From: Cryomorphaceae bacterium
GTDB taxonomy: Bacteria > Bacteroidota > Bacteroidia > Flavobacteriales_D > SKUL01
Reading direction: 5' to 3'
Length of the DNA stretch: 39,273 nt
Assembly (NCBI GenBank): GCA_007695365.1
Contig: REDV01000076.1
Span: 1-39,273 of the forward strand
This document shows positions 1-8,295 of the stretch, in pieces. Position numbers and translations under genes: made by a program. Positions within the stretch are counted from its first letter, which is position 1, and each line of letters starts with the position of its first letter. The notes under the pieces were generated by a model that was not told the origin of the DNA, did no database searches, and worked only from the letters and a program-made list of their open reading frames with translations.

Positions 1-2448
1 CAACCCGATGTGATTTACGCAGCCATTGAACTCGACCGCCGAAAAGGAGGTGTGTACCGAAGCACCAACCGCGGCGCAAGCTGGACCAAAATGAGCGACG
101 AAGTGAGCGGAGGTACCGGTCCACATTACTACCAGGAACTCTACGCATGCCCCCACCGGTTTGATCGCATATACCTTGTGAGCAACTACCTGGTTCGTAG
201 TGATAACGGTGGAAAATCCTTTGAGCGGGTGAACGTGAAAAACAAGCATGTGGACGATCACGCCATTGCCTTCAGGGCCAACGACCCGAACTACCTGCTT
301 GTGGGAACAGACGGCGGATTGTACGAAAGCTTTGACGACAGCAAAACCTGGCGGTACGTATCCAACCTGCCCGTTACCCAATTTTACAAGGTTGCGGTGG
401 ATGATGCGCAACCATTTTACAATGTGTACGGCGGCACGCAAGACAACAACACGCAGGGAGGCCCATCCCGCACCGACAACATTCACGGCATTCAGAACAG
501 CGACTGGTTTGTGGTGCTGGGCGGCGATGGGCATCAACCCGCCACAGAGCCCGGAAACCCCAACATCGTGTACGCCCAGTGGCAGCAAGGCAACCTGATG
601 CGACACGACCGGCGCACAGGCGAAAATGTCTATATACAACCCATGGCCGCACCCGATGAACCCGCCGAAAGGTGGAACTGGGACGCGCCCATTGTGGTGA
701 GTCCGCACAACCCTGCCCATCTTTATTTTGCATCACAACGCGTGTGGAAATCCACCGACCGCGGAGATAGCTGGGAAACCCTGAGCGAAGACCTGACCAC
801 GAACACCGAGCGCATTGAAACCCCGTTTTTTGGTACTACACAAGGTTGGGATAACCCCTGGGATATTTACGCCATGAGCAACTACAGCACCATCACGTCG
901 CTCGGTGTTTCGCCCGTGCAACAAGGACTGATCTACGCCGGCACCGATGACGGGCTTATCCAGGTTACAGAAGACGAAGGAAAAAACTGGCGAAAAATCA
1001 GGCTGAACAGTCTTCCCGGGCTACCGTCCACTGCTTTTGTAAACGACATCAAAGCCGACCTTCACAACGCCAACAAGGTGTACGCTGTTTTTGACAACCA
1101 CAAATTTGGAGACTACACCCCCTATCTGTACAAAAGTGTGGACAAAGGAAAAAGCTGGACAAAAATCACCAACGACCTGCCTGATCGCACCCTACTCTGG
1201 CGAATTGTGCAAGACCACGAAAACCCCGAATTACTTTTTCTCGGAGCGGAGTTCGGTGTTTACTTCAGTCACAATGGCGGAAAAAACTGGAAGGCGCTGA
1301 AAGGCGGGCTTCCTCCTATCGCTGTGCGTGATCTGGCCATCCAGCAACGCGAAAACGATTTGGTTCTGGCCACTTTTGGCCGTGGTTTCTACATTCTGGA
1401 CGATTACAGTGCCTTGCGGAAGTACAACGAAGTTGATTCCGAGAAGGAAGCCCTATTGTATCCACCGCGTGACGGATGGTGGTACAAGCCACAAAGTCCG
1501 CTGGGAAGCTGGGGCATCAGTCAGGGTGATCAGCATTATATGGCGCCCAATCCGCCCTTCGGAGTTGAGTTCACCTACCTTTTGCACGAGGTCTACAAGA
1601 GCACCACTGCAAAGCGCAAGGAAATCGAGAAAAAGCGCAAAAAGGAAAACCAGCCATTGAGTTTTCCGGGTTGGGAGGCAGTTGAAACCGAAATGCGTGA
1701 GCAGGCTCCGCGTGTTTGGCTCTTTGTAACCGACGAACAAGGTGATGTAATTCGGCGTGTAGAAGCTACCAACTCCAAAGGCTACCAGCGGGTGGTGTGG
1801 GACTTGAAGAAAGCCAGCCGCAAACCCGTGCTGAACGACGGAGCAGGCCTGGGTGGAGACAGCGGTAACGATGCCGCACCAGGTGTCTATTTTGCTCAGC
1901 TATTCAGCGATTTAAACGGTGAACTGGGTGCTGTTTCCGATCGCGTTGAGTTTGTGGTAAAGCCTCTTCGCGAGGGTACTTTGCGTGGTGTTTTACCTGC
2001 GGCAGTAGTGGCCTTTCAGGACGAGATGGAAACACTTTTCGGGCGCAACAGCACGGCAGACAAGCTCTTTTCTGAAACCCAAAAAAGCATGAACCGCATG
2101 GCAGAAGCCTACCGGCGAAGCGGCACGCGGTCTGTGGATGCAGAGCGCGGACTCCAAAATCTGCGTGAAAACATGGAGCAATTTGATTTGCAGTGGTATG
2201 GCAGCAAGGCCCGACGGGAAGTAGGCGAAAAAGAAGAACACCACTCGTTGGGGCAATATCTGTACAAGGCGGCCGCCGGAGGCGGTGTGCTGACCTATGG
2301 TCCCACTGCCACACAGCGCCAAGCCGCGGAATATGCCAGCCAGTTGCTTTCAGAAAAGGAAAAAGCGCTTTCAACCATTCGCGAAAACATGGAGCAACTT
2401 GGAAGTTTGTTGAAGCAATCCGGTGTAGCCCATTGGGAAATTCACTGA
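1..2448 (+). CDS. VPS10/sortilin-type BNR beta-propeller protein, 3' part
   Basis: The reading frame is open from the first base, so the N-terminus lies outside the window; about 815 residues are present. At least seven Asp-box (BNR) motifs of the form S-x-D-x-G-x-x-W/F are visible, for example STNRGASW, SDNGGKSF, STDRGDSW, TEDEGKNW and SVDKGKSW, which is the signature of the sortilin/VPS10 and BNR glycosidase-like beta-propellers. After the propeller comes a linker rich in Lys/Glu and then a helical region with a beta-sandwich-like segment (the part reading VWLFVTDEQGDVIRRVEA). No T9SS sorting domain is seen at the C-terminus. In Bacteroidota such proteins are usually exported and annotated as glycosyl hydrolases or VPS10 proteins without proven activity. 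A J-domain gene follows 18 bp downstream on the same strand. The fold is fairly sure; substrate and role are unknown. Confidence 0.85.
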   Translation, partial: QPDVIYAAIELDRRKGGVYRSTNRGASWTKMSDEVSGGTGPHYYQELYACPHRFDRIYLVSNYLVRSDNGGKSFERVNVKNKHVDDHAIAFRANDPNYLLVGTDGGLYESFDDSKTWRYVSNLPVTQFYKVAVDDAQPFYNVYGGTQDNNTQGGPSRTDNIHGIQNSDWFVVLGGDGHQPATEPGNPNIVYAQWQQGNLMRHDRRTGENVYIQPMAAPDEPAERWNWDAPIVVSPHNPAHLYFASQRVWKSTDRGDSWETLSEDLTTNTERIETPFFGTTQGWDNPWDIYAMSNYSTITSLGVSPVQQGLIYAGTDDGLIQVTEDEGKNWRKIRLNSLPGLPSTAFVNDIKADLHNANKVYAVFDNHKFGDYTPYLYKSVDKGKSWTKITNDLPDRTLLWRIVQDHENPELLFLGAEFGVYFSHNGGKNWKALKGGLPPIAVRDLAIQQRENDLVLATFGRGFYILDDYSALRKYNEVDSEKEALLYPPRDGWWYKPQSPLGSWGISQGDQHYMAPNPPFGVEFTYLLHEVYKSTTAKRKEIEKKRKKENQPLSFPGWEAVETEMREQAPRVWLFVTDEQGDVIRRVEATNSKGYQRVVWDLKKASRKPVLNDGAGLGGDSGNDAAPGVYFAQLFSDLNGELGAVSDRVEFVVKPLREGTLRGVLPAAVVAFQDEMETLFGRNSTADKLFSETQKSMNRMAEAYRRSGTRSVDAERGLQNLRENMEQFDLQWYGSKARREVGEKEEHHSLGQYLYKAAAGGGVLTYGPTATQRQAAEYASQLLSEKEKALSTIRENMEQLGSLLKQSGVAHWEIH

Positions 2449-2466
2449 TGATGATACCCGGGCTTC

Positions 2467-3093
2467 ATGGCTAATCACTATCAGACGCTGGGTGTTACAC
2501 GCGGTGCTACTTTGAGCCAGATCAAGGCGGCCTATCGTTCCAAAGCACGTGCATCGCACCCCGACCACAACCCGCATCCGGATGCGGTTCGAAGGTTTGT
2601 AGCGGTTAAACGAGCCTATGAAGTGCTGAGCCATCCCAGGCGACGACGGCAGTATGACTTGATTCTGGACGGTGTGCGCGTGAGGAGTACAAAAAGCGGA
2701 ACATCCAGGCCCGCTCCTTCTCCGCCCAAAGACGACCGCAAATACGGCACGCGGCACCGCTACACCCATCCACCGCCTACGCGGGCTGAACAAGAACAAA
2801 AGTACCGCAGGATTCTGGCCTATTACAACCTGTTTAGCAAGCAAGGGATGCAACTACCCCGCAAGGAATGGTGGAGCCGGTTTAACCAGGTATTGCGCAG
2901 GTGGGCCCGCCGCGAGCCCGGCAGTGGTGGACTCTTGGGAGCCATGGTAGCAGTGGTGCTCGGCGTGTATTTACTCATCCGCGACAATGAGAATCCGCTG
3001 GGGATTTTCTGGTTGTTCATGTCGCTGTTTTTTCTGCGCTCTGCATACATTAACACGGTGCGGAATATCGCGAGGGGTGAGATGAGGAGGTAA
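2467..3093 (+). CDS. J-domain (DnaJ-like) protein with C-terminal membrane segments
   Basis: The N-terminal 70 residues form a J domain: YQTLGV, the helix II segment IKAAYRSKARASHPD with the diagnostic HPD tripeptide at residues 31-33, and the AYEVLSHPRRRRQYD ending. This motif stimulates ATP hydrolysis by DnaK-type Hsp70. The protein has no Gly/Phe region, zinc fingers or DnaJ C-terminal substrate domain, so it is not DnaJ itself. A basic, proline-rich linker (about residues 75-115) leads to two hydrophobic stretches near residues 155-195, which would anchor it in the inner membrane with the J domain probably cytoplasmic. It starts 18 bp after the preceding gene and may share its transcript. 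The client is unknown. Confidence 0.85.
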   Translation: MANHYQTLGVTRGATLSQIKAAYRSKARASHPDHNPHPDAVRRFVAVKRAYEVLSHPRRRRQYDLILDGVRVRSTKSGTSRPAPSPPKDDRKYGTRHRYTHPPPTRAEQEQKYRRILAYYNLFSKQGMQLPRKEWWSRFNQVLRRWARREPGSGGLLGAMVAVVLGVYLLIRDNENPLGIFWLFMSLFFLRSAYINTVRNIARGEMRR

Positions 3094-3145
3094 GTGCTTT
3101 CAATATTGATCACTAAACGATCAATTGCAATAATAATTATGTGAT

Positions 3146-3192
3146 TATCAATGCACAAACTCTCCGTCCTCGTTGAGCATTCCGTAGCGCAC
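3146..3192. repeat. Direct repeat copy A (46/47 match to 8249-8295)
   Basis: This 47-bp segment is repeated in the same orientation at 8249-8295 with a single mismatch at base 3151/8254. The right copy is the 3' end of an intact gene. Together they bracket 5.1 kb, the arrangement expected of attL/attR around an element integrated at a gene 3' end, although no integrase is present between them. Confidence 0.8.
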
Positions 3193-3320
3193 GGTACTAT
3201 CGTAAAAAGTGTGTATGTACAAATCTTGTTCATTGATGTCCGCAAAATTGTACACCGCAATACGGCCTGCTTTGCATGAGTAGGATGTAGCGAGGGGCAG
3301 TGCGACGGATACGCTCCCAT
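3148..3320 (-). pseudogene. Displaced 3' end matching the MtfA-like gene
   Basis: The last 14 codons of this reading frame (VRYGMLNEDGEFV followed by His and stop) match the C-terminus of the MtfA-like peptidase gene at 8251. At DNA level 46 of 47 bases agree (3146-3192 against 8249-8295), including the stop codon. Upstream of the repeat the frame stays open for about 40 codons but the protein sequence is unrelated to the peptidase, and the only ATG lies inside the terminator at 3321-3350. I read it as a duplicated or displaced gene end rather than a functional gene. Confidence 0.4.
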
Positions 3321-3350
3321 AAAAAAAGGCCGCCTTTAAAGGCAGCCTTT
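3321..3350 (-). terminator. Intrinsic terminator of the T9SS gene at 3372-4538
   Basis: Two 12-nt arms (3325-3336 and 3339-3350) pair with one G-T wobble, and on the minus strand the hairpin is followed by a run of seven T. It lies 21 bp past the stop of the minus-strand T9SS gene. Confidence 0.8.
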
Positions 3351-3371
3351 TATGCACAAGAAAACGGTTTG

Positions 3372-4538
3372 CTATTGAACAATCACCTTGTTCTGTGAAA
3401 TGATTTCACCTGCCGAATTAACCAAATTTACGAAATACATACCCGCAGTTAAATAGCTGGGAAGCATAAACGTTCCGCTTGAAGCTATTTGTTGATTAAC
3501 CGCAACGTGATGCACTTTCTGCCCCGAAACATTGAAAAGTTGCACCTCTGCTACAGGTTGGCTGGTATTGGCACGAATATTAATCATTTGGCCCGCAACG
3601 GCCGGATTGGGATAGATTTCGAATTTCTCCTGTTCGTATTGGTACACAGATGTTGGATCCTGGCCCAATTCCGCTGCTGCTGAACGATAATCCAAAACGC
3701 CCGGCGAATTACCCTCAATATACATGCTCAGAAGCGGCGAACCGAATCCGGGAACATAAGCCACGTAAAAACTATCAACTGCCGTTGACCCTTGCGTGAG
3801 ACCGAAAGCCCCCATCAGTGGCGCAGGAGCAGGATCTCCGGCGAGGAATACACTGTCCACTGCCGTTCTCACCGCACGTACAAGATAACCGGGGATGGGA
3901 AATGATGGATCACCGAACTCATCGGCAATAATAAATGAACCCGCGCCAACCACATCGCGGGTTTGGGTGAAGTAACGTACCTGCTGACCCGGGGTTGCAT
4001 TGAGACCGAAACCAGCTACAGTCAACTCAAAGTCCATTGGAAACTCATACTCCATCACCCACGAATCCCCGTATTCAAAAGGAAATGACAAGAAGTCGTA
4101 ATTGCCCGGGTAGAGGTAGTTGCCGCCCACAAAGCGCAATTCGTCGTTGGGTCCTCCGGTAATCGAAGTAATGGGATAAACCACGTCCGTAATCGACCGG
4201 CCGATTGCTCTGTAGCTGGTTTCATCAACCGCCTCGTATTCGAAACTCCCAATAAGGAAGCCCTGAAAGATCAGGTCACGTTCACGGTAGGTCAATGCAC
4301 CCGGAAAATCAGGATTACCAGTAGCGTCCATGTATTCCCGTGAAACTTCGCTATCGGTTAGCGCACCGGAGAAATCCCAAAGTTGCCCCTCACCGTGTGA
4401 AGGAAGGTCAAAGCCGGTGCTGCTGAGAATAAAATTGTCCGTAAAAGTGGCTTCCCGTGGAAAGTCATCATGTGTAAACTGAGCCACACCTGCAGTTGCA
4501 AAGGCGAGGGAAATGGAAAAGAGTAGCAATTTTTTCAT
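3372..4538 (-). CDS. T9SS type A sorting-domain protein, otherwise unknown
   Basis: The 388-residue product begins with a clear signal peptide (MKKLLLFSISLAFATAGVAQ) and ends with a T9SS type A C-terminal sorting domain of about 80 residues, recognisable by FEIYPNPA, VQLFNVSGQKV and the LTAGMYFVNLV block. The middle (about residues 22-300) has the look of a beta-rich secreted domain and I do not recognise a catalytic motif. The protein should cross the inner membrane by Sec, be exported by the T9SS and be attached to or released from the cell surface. The gene stands alone with its own terminator and lies inside the 5.1 kb block bounded by direct repeats; the regulator gene upstream (4700-7528) is on the same strand, 161 bp away. 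Confidence 0.85.
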   Translation of the reverse strand: MKKLLLFSISLAFATAGVAQFTHDDFPREATFTDNFILSSTGFDLPSHGEGQLWDFSGALTDSEVSREYMDATGNPDFPGALTYRERDLIFQGFLIGSFEYEAVDETSYRAIGRSITDVVYPITSITGGPNDELRFVGGNYLYPGNYDFLSFPFEYGDSWVMEYEFPMDFELTVAGFGLNATPGQQVRYFTQTRDVVGAGSFIIADEFGDPSFPIPGYLVRAVRTAVDSVFLAGDPAPAPLMGAFGLTQGSTAVDSFYVAYVPGFGSPLLSMYIEGNSPGVLDYRSAAAELGQDPTSVYQYEQEKFEIYPNPAVAGQMINIRANTSQPVAEVQLFNVSGQKVHHVAVNQQIASSGTFMLPSYLTAGMYFVNLVNSAGEIISQNKVIVQ

Positions 4539-4699
4539 GTTGATTAGGATTTGAGGTTTGAATTAAAATGACTTCGCAAAAGTGTGGGATTGCGGGGTGC
4601 AAGAGGTATCAAAAAAACACCAAATCGTATCAATTTTCGTTCGTTTGATGCGGAAATCCGCCATTTACAGCTGCTTGTGAGAATTGCAGAAATAGGAAA

Positions 4700-7528
4700 T
4701 CATTCCTGCCGCAACATCGACCCCGGTGTTTTACCGTAGTGCTCGCGGAAGCTTTTCACGAAGTAGGCCGTACTGCTGAATCCGCATTGATGCGCCACTT
4801 CGGATACATTGAAATCCTCATTCTCGAGCATCACCAGCGCTTTTTTCAATCGGACATGCTGCACGTATTTGTTGGCGGTAAGTCCGGTGATTGATTTCAA
4901 TTTTCGATTCAGTTGCGGAACACTGAGCTTCACCGAATTGGCCAGAACAGATACGCCGAATTGCGGGTCGGCCAGGTGGTCGTTAATGCAGGTACTGATT
5001 TGCTCAATAAATTCGTTTTCGACCGGATTTCCATTCAAGGACTTGAATGACAGCGTGGGAGATTCCATGAGCCGGTTGCGCAATTCAATCCGCAATTCAA
5101 TGAGTTTATGAATACGTAGATTCAGCTCTTTGGCGCGAAATGGTTTGTGGAGATACTCGTCGGCACCGGCTTCCAGTCCTTCCATGCGGTGCTCCTGCTC
5201 TGCCTTGGCGGTAAGCAATATTACCGGAATATGGCTGGTGCGCACATCCTGTTTGAGCAATTTACACAACTCAATTCCATTCATCCCGGGCATCATTACG
5301 TCAGAAATAATCAACTCCGGCACGTGCTCTACCGCCATTTCAAATCCCGCCTGTCCGTTTACAGCCTCAAGCACCTGAAACCGGTCAATAAGCTGCGACC
5401 GGATGAACGCGCGCACATCCATATTGTCTTCAACCAGCAGAATAGCGGGTCGGGTGCCCGGAGCATTGGCCTCATATACTGCCGTATCGCTCTCCATTTC
5501 GGCCACGTCGTCTTTTACCAGCGACAAATCTGCTTTGGTGCTGATCTTCCTTTTGCCTTCTCCGGGGGCAATATCAGCCAGATCCGTAGTTTGCAAATGG
5601 GCGCTACCCTTCTTAAATTCCAGCGTAAATATCGAACCTTTTCCAAGTGCACTTTCTACAGTCAATTTGCCCTGATGAAGTTCAGTCAGTTCTTTGGCAA
5701 GGCACAATCCAATGCCGCTGCCGTCGGCGCCCGTGTTCTCAATTCTGAAGAAGCGATCAAAAACGAAGGGCAAGCGATCTGCCGGAATGCCCTCGCCGGT
5801 ATCCTTTACATGAATTTGTACTGATTCTTTCTGCTCAACCACTTCCACGGAAACTGTCCCGCCGGCTGAGGTAAATTTCAACCCATTGGATAGTAGGTTG
5901 TACAGAATAACCTCCATTTTTTCGGTATCGAACCACAGTGGAATGTGTTCGTTGTCGCTGCTAAACCGCAGTTCAATCTCTTTCAGTTCGGCCAGTGATT
6001 CAAACGACATCAAAACCCCTTTCAGGTAGGGAGTGACATTAATCTCCTGCACACTCAGCTTCACCTCATCCCCTTCGATCCGCGCAATATCCAGCAATTG
6101 ATTAATCATATTCAACAGACGATTGGCATTGCGTTTCGCCAATTGAATGAGATTCTTTTGGTCATCGTTATCAGCGCTTTCGTTCAATTGTTCCAGCGGA
6201 GATAAAATCAGTGTCAGCGGGGTGCGAAACTCGTGCGAAAGATTGGTGAAGAATTTTGTTTTGACGTCGTTAATCGTCTCCGCCCGTTGTTTTTCATTTT
6301 CCAGAGTTCTCACCGCCTCGAACAATCGGTAAAAAACCAGCAAAGAGAAGAGGACTGAACCGATCTGAATGCTGTGCATGGTGATGAAATTCTGCGGAAT
6401 AACCTGGGATAGCGCCAGCAGATAGACCACAGCAGTTAAGACCAATATTGACAGCGATACCAGCAAATTGACGGCTGTGGGAATCCGTCGTCGCGCGAGC
6501 AACGCAATTGCGGTTATTATAATCACCAGCCACAACATTATGAGGCCATTATGAATTCTAACCGATAGTAATTCCTCCTGAGTAAAAAAGTGATGAAAGT
6601 ACCTATTGGTTACCGTAAAAATGGTGACAATCAGCAACAGATGGTAAAAACGCGGCATGTGCTGCCGCAACTTCATGTAGTGCGAAATAAAAACAAACAA
6701 ACTGGTGATCAACAACGAAATACTAACACTCTGCATACTGAACACAGAATCTGCCGGGACATTAAAGACCAATACCCCAAATACGTTTTTCACCGCGAGG
6801 AAATAAAATGTAAATGCAAGGTGCACCAGGCTGAAATAGACGAACGACCGATCGCGAATCAACAACCAGCCGAAAAAACTGAGCAGGGCAAACATCAGCA
6901 TCAGTCCGGCGTAAAAAGCTTGCCCGGTGTACTTAAACATCAGTTCGGCAATCATCATCGGCGTATCCTTGACGTATAATTCCGCCAGATGACTGTTTGT
7001 CACCTCTTTAACATGTACTTGTCGCACATAGAAAGTTTGTGACGATTGCGCAGGAAGATGAATATGCAGACTGTTATTAACCGATGGAATCTGCTTCTCC
7101 ACTGGCTTTAAGGCTGCTCCTGTTTCCGAAAAGTGTTTAAGCTCATTGTTTCCGGTGACGTAAAGCGCAATGGAATCGGCCAGGTGACAAAAGGTAAATG
7201 CGGCCGGAATGTCGTAAGGCCCTTCATTGGTCACACGAATCTTTTGCCAGGTCACCGCGGGAAAGGCTATGGAGCCGAAATCCTCAATAGAAGTGAATTG
7301 AATATCCGGATTATGGAGAACATCTTTAATGCTGTGGTTTCCCGTTGCGTCGTACCACACCTGAAGGTAGCTACTGATATTAATCGTGCGGTCAAGCGGT
7401 TCTGTAATAACATATTCAGTGGATTGAGCTGATGAAGTTGTTGGTACAAACCACACAAACAGCACCACCCAAAACCGGAGGAGTAAATTCAGGTTGTAAC
7501 TGAATGGCGCTTTACCCATTGAAACCAT
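4700..7528 (-). CDS. Hybrid 7TM sensor histidine kinase / response regulator / AraC-type regulator
   Basis: This is a one-protein two-component system. In order (numbering from the ATG at 7528): signal peptide, a periplasmic 7TMR-DISM extracellular domain (about 40-190), seven hydrophobic helices (about 200-400), HisKA with the phospho-acceptor in NLSHEFRTPLTLIL (His near 431), HATPase with N box (ILYNLLSNGLKF) and G boxes (DTGEGIP, GSGIGL), a receiver domain (VEDN, phospho-acceptor Asp in IISDVMMPGMNG near 742, Lys in LHKPF) and a C-terminal AraC helix-turn-helix pair (from about 840). The 7TM-DISM input separates it from the Bacteroides HTCS with YYY propeller sensors. It presumably senses a small periplasmic ligand and controls transcription directly; the T9SS gene downstream is a candidate target. 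A TTG at 7546 extends the frame, but it overlaps a promoter-like box (7544-7551), so I prefer the ATG. Confidence 0.93.
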   Translation of the reverse strand: MVSMGKAPFSYNLNLLLRFWVVLFVWFVPTTSSAQSTEYVITEPLDRTINISSYLQVWYDATGNHSIKDVLHNPDIQFTSIEDFGSIAFPAVTWQKIRVTNEGPYDIPAAFTFCHLADSIALYVTGNNELKHFSETGAALKPVEKQIPSVNNSLHIHLPAQSSQTFYVRQVHVKEVTNSHLAELYVKDTPMMIAELMFKYTGQAFYAGLMLMFALLSFFGWLLIRDRSFVYFSLVHLAFTFYFLAVKNVFGVLVFNVPADSVFSMQSVSISLLITSLFVFISHYMKLRQHMPRFYHLLLIVTIFTVTNRYFHHFFTQEELLSVRIHNGLIMLWLVIIITAIALLARRRIPTAVNLLVSLSILVLTAVVYLLALSQVIPQNFITMHSIQIGSVLFSLLVFYRLFEAVRTLENEKQRAETINDVKTKFFTNLSHEFRTPLTLILSPLEQLNESADNDDQKNLIQLAKRNANRLLNMINQLLDIARIEGDEVKLSVQEINVTPYLKGVLMSFESLAELKEIELRFSSDNEHIPLWFDTEKMEVILYNLLSNGLKFTSAGGTVSVEVVEQKESVQIHVKDTGEGIPADRLPFVFDRFFRIENTGADGSGIGLCLAKELTELHQGKLTVESALGKGSIFTLEFKKGSAHLQTTDLADIAPGEGKRKISTKADLSLVKDDVAEMESDTAVYEANAPGTRPAILLVEDNMDVRAFIRSQLIDRFQVLEAVNGQAGFEMAVEHVPELIISDVMMPGMNGIELCKLLKQDVRTSHIPVILLTAKAEQEHRMEGLEAGADEYLHKPFRAKELNLRIHKLIELRIELRNRLMESPTLSFKSLNGNPVENEFIEQISTCINDHLADPQFGVSVLANSVKLSVPQLNRKLKSITGLTANKYVQHVRLKKALVMLENEDFNVSEVAHQCGFSSTAYFVKSFREHYGKTPGSMLRQE

Positions 7529-7843
7529 GTCTGCCAGTAAAAACAAAAGGACGGTTTAATCAAACAAGCTGCTAATATAGACTTTTCACTGTCTGACTGC
7601 TGTGGGATGTGATTTCGTGGTCAGAAACAGCGAATTTTATGCAACGTGATTAATTGTTGCAAAATTTGCGTCGAACAGGAGGGGTTTTCGTTGCAAGGCT
7701 TTCTTTTTGGCGACAATTTCTTAATACCCAAATTATGCACTAGGAGGAGCGATAAGCTCCGAACTACGTGCGTTAGTTGGGATGTAGGTGCCACTGGAAA
7801 GCGCGCCTCTGTGGAGCATCAAGGTTCCGGAATCAATTGTCAT

Positions 7844-8141
7844 GGATTCAGAGCGCTGGTTTGATGTGTATCCCAATCCCGCTTCGGATTTTGTTTTGAT
7901 AGACTTTGGATCTCATCAACAACCTTCGGATGTGGTTGTCTACAACAAGATTGGACAGATTGTCTGGCAACAATCAACTCAGTCTTCAAACCTGCTCCGC
8001 ATCAATACTTCGGACTGGACTCGCGGAATGTACCTCATCAACTGCTTAACGAACAAGGGGTGGCAATGCAGTAAATTCTTGAAGTTGTTACACCCAATCG
8101 AAAATCTTTCTGTCCCGATTCAGCGCTTTGGGAGGTTTTGA
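7844..8141 (+). pseudogene. Orphan T9SS C-terminal sorting domain (gene remnant)
   Basis: The frame encodes a recognisable T9SS type A sorting domain, WFDVYPNPASDFVLIDFG, then VVVYNKIGQIVWQQ and WTRGMYLINCL, but nothing in front of it resembles a secreted protein: an in-frame stop lies at 7785-7787 and no signal peptide is present. The stretch from 7547 to 7785 contains only short broken frames. It is most simply the 3' remnant of a deleted T9SS cargo gene. It could be read from the GTG at 7788 but would then lack any export signal. Confidence 0.65.
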
Positions 8142-8248
8142 TTCTGAGCCGTATAATATCCCTTCTGGAAACACCCTTGGATAATATCGGCGAAAAAGGG
8201 TACGATTCGACACTTTTCCAAAAAAGTGTATTAAGCCCATTTCTTTCC

Positions 8249-8295
8249 TATCACTGCACAAACTCTCCGTCCTCGTTGAGCATTCCGTAGCGCAC
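8249..8295. repeat. Direct repeat copy B, 3' end of the MtfA-like gene
   Basis: This segment covers the last codons and stop of the MtfA-like gene and matches 3146-3192 at 46 of 47 positions in the same orientation. Confidence 0.8.

Noticed and set aside
5147-5824. 225-codon plus-strand frame antisense to the hybrid kinase
   Set aside because: It is a shadow of the receiver and HATPase region; no domain, and the minus-strand protein has complete motifs.
4700-7528. SusCD-linked HTCS regulator of a polysaccharide utilisation locus
   Set aside because: The sensor is a 7TM-DISM type rather than a YYY propeller, and no SusC/SusD or glycoside hydrolase genes are near.
8210-8229. Terminator for the MtfA-like gene
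   Set aside because: ACACTTTT/AAAAGTGT is a perfect 8-bp A/T-rich stem but has no T run after it on the minus strand; left out as unsupported.
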